Positions 18,021 to 27,238 of a stretch of DNA of 45,225 nucleotides are shown piece by piece. The notes under the pieces are model-generated. The model was not told where the DNA came from. It made no database searches and was given only the letters and a program-made list of their open reading frames with translations. The translations under genes were made by a program, and so were the position numbers. The DNA lies in NCBI GenBank assembly GCA_029932585.1, contig JAOZPU010000002.1, positions 1 through 45,225 on the forward strand, in the 5' to 3' direction. Positions within the stretch are counted from its first letter, which is position 1. The number at the start of each line of letters is the position of its first letter. The stretch comes from Spirochaetia bacterium. Its GTDB lineage: Bacteria; Spirochaetota; Spirochaetia; B11-G9.

Positions 18021-19258
18021 AATTGTCGCAGGATGATTTAATAGTCGGTCTGGATATAGGATCAACTAAAGTTTGTACAGTTATTGGAGAGATCAACGAG
18101 CATGGTTCTGTTGTAATAATTGGTGTTGGAACCAGTCCTTCAGAAGGACTCCGCAGAGGTGTTGTTGTAAATATTGAGTCTACTCTAAGATCTGTTTCCG
18201 CAGCTATTGAAGCTGCTGAAATGATGTCGGGAAGAGAAGTTCATAATGTTATAACCGGAATTGCAGGAGCACATATTGAGGGCATTAATTCCAGAGGTGT
18301 TGTTGCTGTAACAGGAAAAGGCCGGGAGATCAATCAGTCAGATATTCTAAGGGTAATAGAAGCATCAAAAGCAATTGTTATTCCTATGGATCGTGAAGTT
18401 ATTCATGTTATTCCCCAGGAATATATAGTGGATGATCAGGGTGGAATAAAAGATCCCCTCGATATGATTGGAATAAGGCTTGAGTCTGAAGTGCATATTA
18501 TTACAGGGTCGGTGACATCTGCACAGAATCTATTGAAATGTGTAAACCGATCAGGGTTAAGAGTTGAGGATATTGTTCTTCAGTCTATAGCTTCTTCAGA
18601 AGCAGTACTTTCGAATAGTGAAAAAGAACTTGGTGTGCTTTTAATAGATTTAGGTGGAGGAACAACAGATATACTGCTTCATATTGGTGGAGCACCATAC
18701 CATACAGATGTTGTTACTATTGGTGGAGATCAGGTAACCAGTGATCTTTCAATTATGCTTAAAACTCCATCTGATTTTGCTGAAAAGATTAAACTGGAAT
18801 CCGGGTGCTGTTATCTTCCATTAGTTGATAAAGATGAGGAAGTTATTATTCCAGGAGTAGGTGGGTGGCCTGCTGCTTCAGTTCCAAGAACAGAATTATG
18901 TAAGATTATAGAACCCAGAATGGTGGAAATATTTTCAATGGTCAGAAGTCAGTTGGAGAAAAAAGATTATCTTAGACATCTTAGAGGCGGGGTTGTCCTT
19001 ACTGGTGGTGGTGCGGCGATGCCTGGTGTTGTAGAGTTGGCCAGCCAGGTTTTTGATGTTCCTGCCAGAATTGGTATGCCTCCAAGACTAGGAGGCCTTT
19101 CGGATACTTATATGAAGCCGGATTTTACAACAGCAATAGGATTGGTAATGTATGGAGCAAATCAGATTTTATCAGAAGATAAAAAAATCCCGTTGCCCAG
19201 GAAAGGAAGTGAAGGTTTTACAGGTAAATTGAAAAACTGGATGAAAGAGTTTTTCTAG
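18017..19258 (+). CDS. ftsA: Cell division protein FtsA
   Basis: VGLDIGSTKVCTVIGE, LLIDLGGGTTDILL, VLTGGGAAMPG; C-terminal amphipathic GKLKNWMKEFF. Confidence 0.97.
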   Translation: MKLSQDDLIVGLDIGSTKVCTVIGEINEHGSVVIIGVGTSPSEGLRRGVVVNIESTLRSVSAAIEAAEMMSGREVHNVITGIAGAHIEGINSRGVVAVTGKGREINQSDILRVIEASKAIVIPMDREVIHVIPQEYIVDDQGGIKDPLDMIGIRLESEVHIITGSVTSAQNLLKCVNRSGLRVEDIVLQSIASSEAVLSNSEKELGVLLIDLGGGTTDILLHIGGAPYHTDVVTIGGDQVTSDLSIMLKTPSDFAEKIKLESGCCYLPLVDKDEEVIIPGVGGWPAASVPRTELCKIIEPRMVEIFSMVRSQLEKKDYLRHLRGGVVLTGGGAAMPGVVELASQVFDVPARIGMPPRLGGLSDTYMKPDFTTAIGLVMYGANQILSEDKKIPLPRKGSEGFTGKLKNWMKEFF

Positions 19259-19268
19259 ATATATATAA

Positions 19269-19304
19269 GATATTAGGGCACAGAGTAGTCTTTGCACTAA
19301 TATT
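19269..19304 (+). other. Predicted stem-loop in ftsA-ftsZ intergenic region
   Basis: ATATTAGGGCA (19270-19280) / TGCACTAATAT (19293-19303): 10 of 11 pairs, 12-nt loop. Confidence 0.5.
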
Positions 19305-19343
19305 GTAAAAAAAATTATTTTATCAGATGCTCGGGAGGGGGCT

Positions 19344-20516
19344 ATGCAGATCGAAGTAATTGAAGAAGAAATGGATGTTAATCATTTTAATCAAACGAAA
19401 ATTAAGGTCATAGGTGTTGGTGGCGGCGGTAGTAATGCTGTAAACCGCATGATCGAAAGTGGTCTTGGTAATGTTAATTTTATTGCCGTAAATACAGACC
19501 TTCAGGCGCTTAAGCTTTCAAATGCTGAAAACAGGATACCCATAGGCTCAAAGCTTACGAATGGTCTTGGAGCAGGAGGAATCCCTGACGTAGGTGAACA
19601 GGCAGCTTTGGAAAATAAAGCCGATCTTCAGAATATTCTTAAGGGTTCTGATATGGTCTTTATTACAGCAGGCATGGGTGGTGGAACCGGAACAGGTGCA
19701 GCTCCTATAGTAGCTGAGGTTGCCAAAGAAACAGGTGCTCTTACTGTAGCTGTTGTAACAAAGCCTTTTGATTTTGAGGGCAAGAAGAAGATGAAGCTTG
19801 CTGAGGAGGGCATTAGTAAGCTCCGGGCGGCTGTAGATACTCTTATTATTATTCCTAATCAGTATTTATTAAAAATTGTTGAGAAACGTACTCCGATTAG
19901 GGAAGCTTTTCTTATGGCGGATGATGTTTTAAGACAGGGTGTACAGGGTATTTCAGAGTTAATTACAATTACCGGTGAAATTAATATTGATTTTGCAGAT
20001 GTTAGAACTATTATGAGTGGCCAGGGTGATGCTCTTATGGGTATTGGCCAGGGAACTGGTGATAACAGAGCTGTGGATGCTGCTACAAATGCTATTAATA
20101 ATCCACTTTTAGAAGATGCCAGAATGGAAGGCGCCAGGGGTATTTTGGTAAATATTACCGGTGGTGCGGATTTCTCACTTTCTGAGTATGACGAAGTCAT
20201 AAAAATTGTTACTGCAAATGCAGATGAGGATGCTCTTATAATTCCAGGTCAGACAATAGATGAGAATATGGGTGATCAGGTACAGGTTACTGTGGTTGCT
20301 ACCGGTTTTAATAGTGATGTAATTGTAAGCGAGTCCGGGGAAGTTTCCCAACCTGAAAATGATGTAATAAAATATAAAGACTGGCTTGATATGCAGAAAG
20401 GTCTTTCTCATGGTGGTGGCCATGGAGGTTATCTGTCAGGTAGAAACAGAAAAGAAGTTGACCTGGGAATACCTGCAATTCTGCGTGAAAAAAAGGCAGT
20501 TGGTCAGGACGGTTAA
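19344..20516 (+). CDS. ftsZ: Cell division protein FtsZ
   Basis: [34 protein letters not shown]-terminal peptide [11 protein letters not shown]. Confidence 0.98.
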   Translation: MQIEVIEEEMDVNHFNQTKIKVIGVGGGGSNAVNRMIESGLGNVNFIAVNTDLQALKLSNAENRIPIGSKLTNGLGAGGIPDVGEQAALENKADLQNILKGSDMVFITAGMGGGTGTGAAPIVAEVAKETGALTVAVVTKPFDFEGKKKMKLAEEGISKLRAAVDTLIIIPNQYLLKIVEKRTPIREAFLMADDVLRQGVQGISELITITGEINIDFADVRTIMSGQGDALMGIGQGTGDNRAVDAATNAINNPLLEDARMEGARGILVNITGGADFSLSEYDEVIKIVTANADEDALIIPGQTIDENMGDQVQVTVVATGFNSDVIVSESGEVSQPENDVIKYKDWLDMQKGLSHGGGHGGYLSGRNRKEVDLGIPAILREKKAVGQDG

Positions 20517-21461
20517 ATGGATATACTAACTGTTAGAAAGGAATACGAAGATTATCTTTTTCTCGAACTAAGGCTTTCACCTCTTACGCGTGAAACCTAT
20601 ATTAGGGAAATTGATCGTTTTTTTGTTTTTCTTTCAAAGTTGGATATTACACCTGAGAATATTATGAGTGATGGTTTAATTACATATCTTTCTCTCTTGC
20701 ATGAGAAAAAAATGGATTCTGTCACAATTGCCAAAAGTTTAAGTTGTCTGCGTTCGTTTTTTAGATTTATGAATTACGAAGGCTATCGTGAAGATAATCC
20801 TACAGAAAAAATTGAATTTGGAAGAAGTAAGTCTCCTCTTCCTGAAGTTCTTTCTCCTGCAGAAATTGATAAGTTTTTGAATTCTATTAAAATTAATAAA
20901 CCATTAGGTCTTAGGGACAGAGCTTTATTTGAATTAATTTATTCCTGTGGACTTAGAATTTCAGAAGCAGTGAATCTTACTATGGGAAATCTTTTTTTCG
21001 ATGAAGCTCTTATAAGAGTTAATGGTAAAAGGGATAAGGATCGAATGATTCCTTTTGGAACTCAGGCAGAGAAGTGGTTAAAACTGTACTTAACTGAAGT
21101 GCGGCATACTCTTATAAAACACGGAATCCAGGATGATCATCTGTTTCTTGGTATCAGAGGGCGGGGATTATCCAGAAAAGGTGTCTGGAAGCGGTTTAAA
21201 GAGATAAGAGATGTATCAGGTGTTAAAGCTAAAGTACATACTCTGCGTCATTCATTTGCTACACATCTTATTCATGGGGGAGCGGATCTCAGGGTTGTTC
21301 AGGAGCTACTGGGGCATTCAAATATTACAACAACACAAGTATATACTCATGTTCAAAATGATGATTTACAGAGAAATCATGATAACTATCACCCTATGAA
21401 TGAAGATTGTAATGAAGCAGAATTCCATATTTCCTCATATATAAAAGAGGGGGTGTTGTAG
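20517..21461 (+). CDS. Tyrosine recombinase XerC/XerD family (copy 1)
   Basis: Catalytic set: CGLRISEAVNL, GKRDKDRMIPFG, HTLRHSFATHLIHGG, LLGHSNITTTQVYTH. Confidence 0.93.
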   Translation: MDILTVRKEYEDYLFLELRLSPLTRETYIREIDRFFVFLSKLDITPENIMSDGLITYLSLLHEKKMDSVTIAKSLSCLRSFFRFMNYEGYREDNPTEKIEFGRSKSPLPEVLSPAEIDKFLNSIKINKPLGLRDRALFELIYSCGLRISEAVNLTMGNLFFDEALIRVNGKRDKDRMIPFGTQAEKWLKLYLTEVRHTLIKHGIQDDHLFLGIRGRGLSRKGVWKRFKEIRDVSGVKAKVHTLRHSFATHLIHGGADLRVVQELLGHSNITTTQVYTHVQNDDLQRNHDNYHPMNEDCNEAEFHISSYIKEGVL

Positions 21462-21463
21462 TT

Positions 21464-22183
21464 ATGAAAAAGACCTTATTTTTACTTGTTCTAATTTCTA
21501 TTTTGGCACTGTTCTTTTCCTGTGATAAAACACGGACTAAAATTCTTGAAAGGATACTTCCTACGGAATCCGGGGATTATGAGAATGAAGAAATTTCAAG
21601 GAAGCGAATAAAGGAACTGGAAGATAGTATAGCAAAGTATAGTAAAGATGTTGATAGAGTAGTTAGTGCGAATGCTGAGATAGGTGTGTATTACAGAATG
21701 CTTGCTCTGGAATATTTTGATTTCAAAATGTATAAACATGCACTGGAAAATCTTGAAAAATCTATGGAATATTATCCTACTAACCCTGTTTTATTTTATT
21801 ATTCTGGTTTGTCAAAGGCAAATATTGCAAGATCAGAAATAGATGAAGCCAAAAGTTTATTAATGCTTAGGGAAGCTGAAATCTATTATACTAAAGCTAT
21901 TAAATTACGTAAAAATTACTCTGATGCAATGTATGCTCTGGCTATTCTTTATATGTTTGACTTGTACAGTCTTGACGATGCAAGACCTTTACTGGAAAAG
22001 TTGATTTCTATTGATCCTCAAAATTGGGAGGCTTTAAGTTTGTATGCAAGGTACAATGTCGAAATAGGAGACTTTGATACAGCTATAGAGATCTATAATG
22101 AAATTTCTGAAAAAGCATGGGATGACGGCATGAAAGAGCAGGCTGCTTTAAATCGCGATTCCCTATTGGCAGGCAGATTATGA
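21464..22183 (+). CDS. TPR-repeat lipoprotein
   Basis: Lipobox-like LALFFSC near residue 20; TPR-like YKHALENLEKSMEYYPTNPVLFYYSGLS and DFDTAIEIYNEISEKAW. Confidence 0.8.
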   Translation: MKKTLFLLVLISILALFFSCDKTRTKILERILPTESGDYENEEISRKRIKELEDSIAKYSKDVDRVVSANAEIGVYYRMLALEYFDFKMYKHALENLEKSMEYYPTNPVLFYYSGLSKANIARSEIDEAKSLLMLREAEIYYTKAIKLRKNYSDAMYALAILYMFDLYSLDDARPLLEKLISIDPQNWEALSLYARYNVEIGDFDTAIEIYNEISEKAWDDGMKEQAALNRDSLLAGRL

Positions 22184-23052
22184 AGATAAACATAATGCAG
22201 CTTTATATAAGCAGACTTCCCTGTTTGAGTACCCGGGAAAGAATTATTGTTTCAGATAACTATTCTTCAATAGAAGATCTTCTTAAAGTTAAAAAATCTG
22301 ATTATGAATATTTATTAAAGCGGAATTTAAGTGGTTTGAGTTTTGATCCGGCATCTGTTCATAAAGAGGTTCATGGTATTCTGGAGACAATAAATAGTTC
22401 TGGAATTGATATTATTAATTATTTTAGTAAAAAATATCCACCTCAACTAAGGGAAATATATAATCCCCCTTTTCTTCTTTATAAAAAAGGAGGAGTTTTG
22501 AATAACGAAATTCCTTCTATTGCAGTAGTTGGAACAAGGACTCCATCTCAGGTAGCTTTTAGAGCATCGTATAATCTTGGTATTGAAATTGCTTCTCATG
22601 ATATTTATCTGGTTTCCGGTCTTGCTCATGGTGTGGACAGGGCTGCTCATGCAGGTGTTGTTAAAAGGAGAGGGAATACTATTGCTGTTTTAGGAAACGG
22701 TATAGATTTTGTTTATCCACAAAGGAATAAGCTTTTGGGTCAGGAAATTATTGATCTTGGTGGAGTGTTGGTAAGTGAATATCCTCCTGGAACTCCTCCT
22801 TTAAGGTATAATTTTCCTGCCAGAAATAGAATTATCAGTGGCCTGAGCCAGTCTGTAGTTGTAGTAGAAGCACCTGAAAAGTCAGGAGCTTTAATTACAG
22901 CAGGTTTTGCCCTTGATCAGGGTAGAGATGTTTTTATACATAGGTCGTCAATAAATAGCTTAAAAGGGGCTGGATGCAGAAAACTTTTATTTGAGGGTGC
23001 TGGAATTATTGATTCTCTTGGAGATCTTATTAGTTTCAGGGAGGCTGTATAA
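22180..23052 (+). CDS. dprA: DNA processing protein DprA/Smf
   Basis: AVVGTRTPSQVAF, LVSGLAHGVDRAAHAG, TIAVLGNGIDFVYPQRN, SEYPPGTPP, FPARNRIISGLSQSVVVVEAPEKSGALITA. Confidence 0.96.
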   Translation: MKINIMQLYISRLPCLSTRERIIVSDNYSSIEDLLKVKKSDYEYLLKRNLSGLSFDPASVHKEVHGILETINSSGIDIINYFSKKYPPQLREIYNPPFLLYKKGGVLNNEIPSIAVVGTRTPSQVAFRASYNLGIEIASHDIYLVSGLAHGVDRAAHAGVVKRRGNTIAVLGNGIDFVYPQRNKLLGQEIIDLGGVLVSEYPPGTPPLRYNFPARNRIISGLSQSVVVVEAPEKSGALITAGFALDQGRDVFIHRSSINSLKGAGCRKLLFEGAGIIDSLGDLISFREAV

Positions 23053-23053
23053 T

Positions 23054-23956
23054 ATGATAGATACTTTTGAAAAAAATAGAGTAAACTACCTTAGCTATCT
23101 TAGGACTGCAAAAAATCTTTCGGATAATTCTATAAGAGCATATACTCACGATCTTGAAGTGTTTAGCAGTTTTTTAGATGCTGAAAAATTAAACTTTGCA
23201 GATCTTGATTCAAAAAAAGTTCGAAATTTTGTGGGAAACCTTGGTAGAAAAAAACTTAAAGAATCTTCTATTAACAGAATAATATCTTCAATTAAGAGTT
23301 TTTATAAATATTGTATCAGGTATGATATTTTAAAAATAAATCCTTTTTCACATGTTCGAAGTATTAGTAACAGCAGGAAAATCCCTGATGTATTATCTTT
23401 TGCAGAGATCGGAAAGATGATTGAAACTGCAGATAATTCCTTTTTGGGTATTAGGGATAAGGTTATTCTTGAAATGCTCTATTCTACAGGTTGCAGAGTT
23501 TCTGAACTTACAGAATTGAAAGTTAAGGATATTGATATAAATAAAAGAATGGCTCTTGTTAATGGGAAGGGAGGAAAACAGAGATGGGTTTTTCTTACCA
23601 AAGGTACTGCAGATGAACTATCTTCCTATCTTCCTCTTAGAGCACAATATTATAATGATTCAGGAAAATCGGAAAATGGCAGTCTTGTATTAAATAGAAA
23701 TGGGAAAAGTATTTCAACCAGAGGAATACGGTATATAATTGATAAATATATTAGAGCAATAGGAGTGACAAAACATGTCAGTCCTCATACTTTTAGGCAT
23801 ACCTTTGCTACTCATATGCTTAATAACGGGGCAGGAATAAGGATTGTGCAGGATATGCTTGGTCATTCTTCTATATCAACTACACAGGTGTATACGCATA
23901 TTGGTATGGACAGACTTAAAGATGTTTACAGAGTAGCTCATCCGCATGGACAATAA
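23054..23956 (+). CDS. Tyrosine recombinase XerC/XerD family (copy 2)
   Basis: TGCRVSELTEL, GKGGKQRWVFL, PHTFRHTFATHMLNNGAGIRIVQDMLGHSSISTTQVYTH. ATG at 23054 preferred over the ORF-track start at 22991, which would overlap dprA. Confidence 0.93.
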   Translation: MIDTFEKNRVNYLSYLRTAKNLSDNSIRAYTHDLEVFSSFLDAEKLNFADLDSKKVRNFVGNLGRKKLKESSINRIISSIKSFYKYCIRYDILKINPFSHVRSISNSRKIPDVLSFAEIGKMIETADNSFLGIRDKVILEMLYSTGCRVSELTELKVKDIDINKRMALVNGKGGKQRWVFLTKGTADELSSYLPLRAQYYNDSGKSENGSLVLNRNGKSISTRGIRYIIDKYIRAIGVTKHVSPHTFRHTFATHMLNNGAGIRIVQDMLGHSSISTTQVYTHIGMDRLKDVYRVAHPHGQ

Positions 23957-23979
23957 GTATGGTAAAGAGAGGGAATTGA

Positions 23980-24513
23980 ATGGAAATTAGAGGTACTACA
24001 ATTATAGCTGTTAGAAAGGGTGATTCTGTTGCAATGGCCGGAGATGGGCAGGTAACTTTTGGAACAACTGTTATGAAAGGCAAAGCTAGAAAAGTACGAA
24101 GAATGTATGATGACAGGGTGATTGTCGGGTTTGCCGGAGCAACAGCAGATGCTTTTACCTTATTTGAAAGGTTTGAAGGAAAGGTAAAAGAATATAATGG
24201 TGACATAACAAGAGCTGCTGTAGAGTTGGCTAAAGACTGGAGAACAGACCGTGTTCTAAGAAAACTTGAAGCTATGCTTCTTGTTGCAGATAAAAATAAA
24301 ACCTTGTTGATTTCGGGTACAGGAGATGTTGTAGAACCCGATGAAGGTGCTATTGCTATTGGTTCCGGAGGGAATTATGCCTATGCTTCAGCACTGGCCT
24401 ATCTGGATTCTTCAGAATTAAGTGCAGGGGAAATTGCAGAGCGAAGTATTAAAATTGCATCAAATATATGTATTTACACAAATGGTAATATTATTCTGGA
24501 GGAAATAAAATGA
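23980..24513 (+). CDS. hslV: ATP-dependent protease subunit HslV
   Basis: [38 protein letters not shown]. Confidence 0.97.
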   Translation: MEIRGTTIIAVRKGDSVAMAGDGQVTFGTTVMKGKARKVRRMYDDRVIVGFAGATADAFTLFERFEGKVKEYNGDITRAAVELAKDWRTDRVLRKLEAMLLVADKNKTLLISGTGDVVEPDEGAIAIGSGGNYAYASALAYLDSSELSAGEIAERSIKIASNICIYTNGNIILEEIK

Positions 24514-25922
24514 AAACTGATCTTGATAAACTAACTCCGAAAGAGACAGTCCGTGAGCTTGATAAATATATTATTGGGCAGAATAAAGCAAAAAAAGCTG
24601 TTGCAATTGCCCTTAGAAACAGAATGAGACGAAGACTTCTTCCAGAGGCATTAAGGGATGAAGTTACTCCTAAAAATATAATAATGATTGGCCCTACTGG
24701 TGTGGGAAAAACTGAAATAGCCAGACGATTATCTAAATTATGCGGAGCTCCCTTTTTGAAGGTGGAAGCAACTAAATTTACAGAAGTTGGATATGTTGGT
24801 AGAGATGTAGAGTCCATGATTAGGGATTTAATGAGTATTGGGCTTACTATGGTCAAAAAAGAACTTTCTGAAGATGTTAAAGAGGAGGCTGCAAAAAGAA
24901 CAGAAGAGGTTCTTCTCGATTTACTTCTTCCGGGAATGGGGAAAAAGAAATCTGCTTCTCCTAAGAAAACAAGTAAAAATGGACAGCCTGTTTTAATTGA
25001 TGTTTCAGAATTGAGTAACCCTGCAGTAGCAGAGGATCCTGCTCAAACAGGTACAAGAGAAAAATTTCGTAAGATGCTTCAGGAGGGAAGTCTTGATGAT
25101 AAGACTGTAGAGGTAGATATTGCAGGAGGGGGATTCCCCTCAATTGAGATTTTTTCCGGTACAAATTTTGAAGAGATGGATTTAAATCTTGGCAATTTAG
25201 GCTCTATTTTCGGCGGCAAAAAAAAGAAAAAGAAAGTTACTGTAAAAAGAGCAAAGGAAATAGTTCTTGCAGATGAAATGAGTAAACTTGTTGATACAGA
25301 CCGTGCTTCGGATATTGCTAAGCAGCGTGTTGAGGATATGGGTATTATTTTTATTGATGAAATTGATAAGGTTGCATCCAAAGAGGGACGATCCGGGGCA
25401 GATGTTTCAAGAGAAGGTGTTCAGCGGGATATTCTTCCAATTATTGAAGGAAGTAAAGTAAATACAAAGTATGGAATTGTAGATACCTCTCATATTTTAT
25501 TTATTGCCGCCGGGGCCTTTCATATTAGTAAACCTTCTGATCTTATTCCGGAACTTCAGGGTAGATTTCCTATTAGAGTGGAACTTGATGATTTAGATAG
25601 TAACGATTTTCATGAAATACTTACAAAAACTGAAAATTCACTTACTCTTCAGTATGTGGAGCTGTTGAAAACCGAAGGTGTAACTATTAATTTTACTGAT
25701 GGAGCTACAAGACGACTTAGTGAGATAGCTGCTGAAGTTAATTCAAATACAGAGAACATTGGTGCCAGAAGACTTCATACTATAATGGAGTTATTATTAG
25801 AGGATGTTTCTTTTAATGCTCCGGATTTAAAGGGGCAGGAAATACCAATAACTTCAGATTATGTTGATGATAAATTGGCTAATATTGTAAAGAATCATGA
25901 TCTGTCCAGGTACATTTTGTAA
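24510..25922 (+). CDS. hslU: ATP-dependent protease ATPase subunit HslU
   Basis: [73 protein letters not shown]. Confidence 0.98.
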   Translation: MKTDLDKLTPKETVRELDKYIIGQNKAKKAVAIALRNRMRRRLLPEALRDEVTPKNIIMIGPTGVGKTEIARRLSKLCGAPFLKVEATKFTEVGYVGRDVESMIRDLMSIGLTMVKKELSEDVKEEAAKRTEEVLLDLLLPGMGKKKSASPKKTSKNGQPVLIDVSELSNPAVAEDPAQTGTREKFRKMLQEGSLDDKTVEVDIAGGGFPSIEIFSGTNFEEMDLNLGNLGSIFGGKKKKKKVTVKRAKEIVLADEMSKLVDTDRASDIAKQRVEDMGIIFIDEIDKVASKEGRSGADVSREGVQRDILPIIEGSKVNTKYGIVDTSHILFIAAGAFHISKPSDLIPELQGRFPIRVELDDLDSNDFHEILTKTENSLTLQYVELLKTEGVTINFTDGATRRLSEIAAEVNSNTENIGARRLHTIMELLLEDVSFNAPDLKGQEIPITSDYVDDKLANIVKNHDLSRYIL

Positions 25923-25974
25923 TGATTAGTAAAAAAATGGCCGACAATATTAAGAACAAGATAATTTTTAAAGG

Positions 25975-26400
25975 ATGGATAAGTTGTTTTTAAATAATAG
26001 TTTTGGAAAAAGTGTTGATGTACTTCATAGAACTATGGATGCAACAACTTTAAGACAGCAGGTGCTTGCTAATAATATTTCGAATGCTGATACTCCAAAC
26101 TTTAAAAGAAGTTCTCTTAATTTTGAGGCGGAACTTAAAAGAGCATTGGATTCGGAAGATATTCAAAAGCCCCGGGCGGCTCTAACTCATGAGAAACATA
26201 TTCCCTTTGACAGGACTTTGAATTATAGGGATGTAAGACCTAAGCGATTTTTAGATTATCTCACTCAAACAGATAATAATGGAAATAATGTTGATGCAGA
26301 ACAGGAAAGTATGCTGCTTCTACAAAATCAACTTAGATATGATCTTTTAACGAGATCAATTTCCAATCAGTTTACGCAGTTGAATATAGTATTAAGGTAG
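25975..26400 (+). CDS. flgB: Flagellar basal-body rod protein FlgB
   Basis: RQQVLANNISNADTPNFKRSSLNFEAEL; first gene of the flagellar operon. Confidence 0.96.
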   Translation: MDKLFLNNSFGKSVDVLHRTMDATTLRQQVLANNISNADTPNFKRSSLNFEAELKRALDSEDIQKPRAALTHEKHIPFDRTLNYRDVRPKRFLDYLTQTDNNGNNVDAEQESMLLLQNQLRYDLLTRSISNQFTQLNIVLR

Positions 26401-26407
26401 GTAAAGT

Positions 26408-26866
26408 ATGGGAATATTCAGTAGTATAAATATAGCAGCATCGGGCTTGAGTGCTCAGAGAACCAGACTGGATGTTATCTCTAATAATATTGCGAATGTT
26501 GATACGACAAGGACACCTGAAGGTGGTCCTTTTAGACGGAGCAGAGTTATTTTTAGACCCAAAGTGCAGGAACCTTACTGGCGTTCCCCTTTTCTACCTG
26601 AAAAAATGGATAATGGTCTTGGTAAGGGTGTGAGAATTGTTGAAATTAATAAAGATCTGGATGGCGATCCAAGACTTGTTTATGATCCAACTCACCCTGA
26701 TGCAATTAAAACCGGACCTCAAAAGGGGTATGTAGAGATGCCTAATGTTAATGTTGTGGAAGAGATGGTTGATATGATATCAGCTTCAAGATCCTATGAG
26801 GCTAATGTAGCTGTCGTAAATGGAAGTAAAGCTATGTTTATGAAAGCTCTGGAAATTGGGAGGTAG
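26408..26866 (+). CDS. flgC: Flagellar basal-body rod protein FlgC
   Basis: SSINIAASGLSAQRTRLDVISNNIANVDTTRTPEGGPFRRSRVIF; C-term MISASRSYEANVAVVNGSKAMFMKALEIGR. Confidence 0.97.
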   Translation: MGIFSSINIAASGLSAQRTRLDVISNNIANVDTTRTPEGGPFRRSRVIFRPKVQEPYWRSPFLPEKMDNGLGKGVRIVEINKDLDGDPRLVYDPTHPDAIKTGPQKGYVEMPNVNVVEEMVDMISASRSYEANVAVVNGSKAMFMKALEIGR

Positions 26867-26869
26867 TAG

Positions 26870-27202
26870 ATGAATTTTCTTGATATTGGTCAGGTTAGCG
26901 GAAGTACTGTAGATGTTCTTAGAACAAATCCAGCACATATTCCCGGCCTGCTGCATGGGGAACAGGAAGATAGTGATGTTTCAACTTCCTTTGGTGATAT
27001 GGTTTTAGATGCTTTAAACGGAGTAAATGATCTGGCAGAGGAGAGTACAGCTCTAACAGAACAGTACATTACTAATCCTGACAGTGTTGATGTTCACGAT
27101 ATAACTATTGCTATGAGTAAGGCCAACTTAGCAATAACAATGACAAAATCTGTAGTAGATAATGCATTAAAGGCCTATCGGGAGATAATTAATATAAGAT
27201 AA
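26870..27202 (+). CDS. fliE: Flagellar hook-basal body complex protein FliE
   Basis: FGDMVLDALNGVNDLAEES...DVHDITIAMSKANLAITMTKSVVDNALKAYREIINIR. Confidence 0.95.
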   Translation: MNFLDIGQVSGSTVDVLRTNPAHIPGLLHGEQEDSDVSTSFGDMVLDALNGVNDLAEESTALTEQYITNPDSVDVHDITIAMSKANLAITMTKSVVDNALKAYREIINIR

Positions 27203-27238
27203 GATTATCCCTGGCTGCATTCTTTTTGGGAGGGGGGA

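Noticed and set aside
22991-23053. N-terminal extension of the second Xer and of other ORF-track starts (15986 ftsW, 42421 fliQ, 32246 fliJ)
   Set aside because: These extensions overlap the upstream gene; internal ATG starts match the family N-termini.
20517-23956. Two tyrosine recombinases as evidence of an integrated mobile element
   Set aside because: They look like Xer-type core recombinases within conserved dcw/dprA/hslVU context; no phage genes, att-like repeats or tRNA nearby.
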